From: Triplophysa rosa
Taxonomy: Eukaryota; Chordata; Actinopteri; Cypriniformes; Nemacheilidae
Reading direction: 5' to 3'
Length of the DNA stretch: 64,000 nucleotides
NCBI RefSeq assembly: GCF_024868665.1
Contig: NC_079898.1
Location: forward strand, 11,552,597-11,616,596
Below, piece after piece: positions 62,782-64,000 of the stretch; the first letter of the stretch is position 1; the number at the start of each line of letters is the position of its first letter. Under the pieces are notes generated by a model. The model was not told where the DNA came from. It made no database searches and saw only the letters and a list, made by a program, of their open reading frames with translations. Position numbers and translations under genes: made by a program.

Positions 62782-63775
62782 GATCCACAGGAGCAAGCGC
62801 TGCTGTGGCAGTTAGGAAGGAAGGTAAGGCTCTTGTGGAGCAGGGTACTACTGCGGCAGTGCGGAGTATAGAAAAGGCTCCTGTGACACTACTGCGGTAG
62901 AGGTGAATAAAGATAAGGCTCTTGCGGGAGAGATGCGGTTGTGCCCTCTGACGAGAGGATTGGGCTCCTGGGGGAGCGGGTGCTGCAGCGGCAGTGGAAA
63001 ATGGATGGAAAGACTCCTGCTGGAGCGGGCACTACTGCAGCAGTGCAGAGTATAGGAAAGGCCCCTGCGGGAGCGACATTACTGCGGTAGTGCTGAGTAA
63101 AGAAGAAGGCTCCTGGCCTCGGAGGAAGAGGACTAGGCTCCACTGGAGCGAGCGCTGCTGCAGCAGTTAAGAAGGACAATAGAAGGCTCCTGTGGGAGCG
63201 GGCACTACTGCGGCAATGCAGAGTATATAAAAGGCTCCTGCAGGAGCAACACTACTGCGGTAGTGCAGAGTAAAATAAGTCACCTGCGGGAGCAGGGGTA
63301 GGGGAAGCTGCAGCGGGCTCAGCGAAGAGGACTGGACTCCTGTAGGAGCGAGCGCTGCTGCCTGAGTGCGGAGTAAAGAAAAGGCTCCTGCGGGAGCAAC
63401 ACTACTGTGGCATTGCTGAGTAAAGACTTAAGCTCCTGAGGGGGTGAAGGTAAGAGGAGCTGCAGCATCCTCGGAGGAGATGGCTGAGCTCCTGCGGGAG
63501 CGAGCACTACTGCGGCAGTAGGGAAGGAAGATAGAAGGCTCCTGTGGGAGCGGGTACTACTGCAGCAGTGCGGAGTGAAGAAAAGGTTCCTGCGGGAGCA
63601 GGCACTACTGCGGCAGTGTGGAGTAAAGATTAACGCTCCTGAGGGAGTGAAGGTAGAGACTGCAGTCGCCTCGGAGGAGAGGACTGGGCTGATGCGGAGT
63701 GGAGCAGTAGGATAAGGCTCCTGGGGAGTGGGCACTGCTGTGGCAGAGAGAGATGGAAGCACAGGAAGGAAGGTG
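62782..63775 (+). repeat. GC-rich minisatellite made of paired short palindromes
   Basis: About 20 diverged units of 45-60 bp. Most units hold two self-complementary motifs: GCTCCTGCGGGAGC (5-bp arms) and ACTGCGGCAGT (5-bp arms), followed by 'gcggagtaaagaaaa'. Unit types recur in order (one ending 'agttaggaaggaagat', one 'gagtatagaaaa', one 'gagtaaagat', one with 'cctcggaggagaggactg'), i.e. a higher-order repeat. Strong composition shift from the AT-rich left flank. No known satellite recognised. Confidence 0.8.
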
Positions 63776-64000
63776 GCTGCTGGAGCCGTGTGCGGAGGCA
63801 GCCTCGCGCTTGGTTCGGCTTCTTGGGCGAAGACAGATGGAAAGTCAGGAGGGGAGGCTGCCAAGGCACGTGCCGCAAATGGAGGTAGCCTCATGTTTGG
63901 GTTGGCTTCTGGGGCAAAGCTGAAAGAAAAGTCAGGAGGCAAAGAAGCCAGGGCCTGCACGGCTAGCGGAGGCAGCCTCATGCTAGAGTTCAACGGAGGG
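63319..64000 (-). CDS. Repetitive open frame running off the window edge (hypothetical)
   Basis: At least 224 codons open on the minus strand, with no in-frame stop before the window edge, so the 5' end is outside. The first ~60 codons (63801-64000) are a 29-residue repeat, for example MRLPPLAVQALASLPPDF then MRLPPFAARALAASPPDF, matching an exact 87-bp DNA period. The rest crosses the palindrome minisatellite and is Ser/Pro/Leu-rich. No domain, signal peptide or splice evidence. It may be a coding repeat of a larger gene or element, or an accident of a repeat whose period is a multiple of three. Confidence 0.25.
   Translation of the reverse strand, partial: PPLNSSMRLPPLAVQALASLPPDFSFSFAPEANPNMRLPPFAARALAASPPDFPSVFAQEAEPSARLPPHTAPAATFLPVLPSLSATAVPTPQEPYPTAPLRISPVLSSEATAVSTFTPSGALIFTPHCRSSACSRRNLFFTPHCCSSTRSHRSLLSSFPTAAVVLAPAGAQPSPPRMLQLLLPSPPQELKSLLSNATVVLLPQEPFLYSALRQQRSLLQESSPLR
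63801..64000 (-). repeat. 87-bp tandem repeat
   Basis: 'gcctc' unit starts at 63801, 63888 and 63975, each preceded by GGAGG(C/T)A and followed by the 'gtcaggagg' segment. Period exactly 87 bp (29 codons). Continues beyond the window. Confidence 0.75.

Noticed and set aside
62743..62790. THAP domain first exon (MSKYCYIVFFCKD)
   Set aside because: Only a start-Tyr-Cys and later Cys-Lys pattern; no donor, no rest of the domain, and it runs into the minisatellite.
62782..63775. CRISPR array
   Set aside because: Short palindromic repeats are present, but units are diverged, spacers are not unique, and the context is vertebrate.

Overview
The window looks like an intergenic, repeat-rich stretch of a teleost genome, most probably a cyprinid (zebrafish/carp type). 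Evidence: spliced GT-AG gene structure, long GT/CA and GA microsatellites, tRNA-derived SINEs, a DIRS retroelement, Tc1 and hAT remnants, and several palindromic MITE families that I recognise as typical of cyprinids. No operons, prokaryotic genes or CRISPR arrays are present.

Only one convincing host gene is seen: a two-exon forkhead gene on the minus strand (CDS 10293-10852 joined to 11014-11596), a FoxI-class transcription factor closest to fish foxi3. It has a TATA box and a CCAAT box at classical spacing and a 161-bp intron. The rest of the 64 kb is gene-poor and may include regulatory DNA for this gene, but that cannot be shown from one sequence.

Layout. 0-9 kb: end of a TA-flanked repeat, a LINE 3' fragment, a GC-rich unclassified repeat, a fold-back MITE, a SINE and an intact non-autonomous hAT element with an 8-bp target duplication. 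9.4-11.8 kb: foxi3. 16-26 kb: palindromic MITEs, a three-level nest of elements (18.65-20.10 kb), and TTAA-flanked elements, two of which carry a THAP-like half exon. 26.3-29.5 kb: a degenerate DIRS retroelement with inverted terminal repeats, gag and RNase H remnants. 29.7-36.5 kb: hAT, LTR-like and Tc1 remnants. 36-50 kb: mostly anonymous DNA with microsatellites, one coding fragment near 41.9 kb and a 267-bp tandem duplication. 50.4-53.9 kb: a dense run of elements, including one terminal-inverted-repeat element inside another with a coding fragment in the inner one, and a solo LTR interrupted by a SINE. 55-62 kb: nested MITEs and long GT arrays. 62.8-64 kb: an unusual GC-rich minisatellite built from short palindromes, passing into an 87-bp in-frame repeat that runs off the window edge.

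Apart from foxi3 there are no interacting host genes. The main biology is layered transposon insertion and the carriage of exon fragments (THAP half-domain and a SWIM/YqaJ-type N-terminal segment) by non-autonomous elements. Family names rest on remembered family features; no database search was possible.
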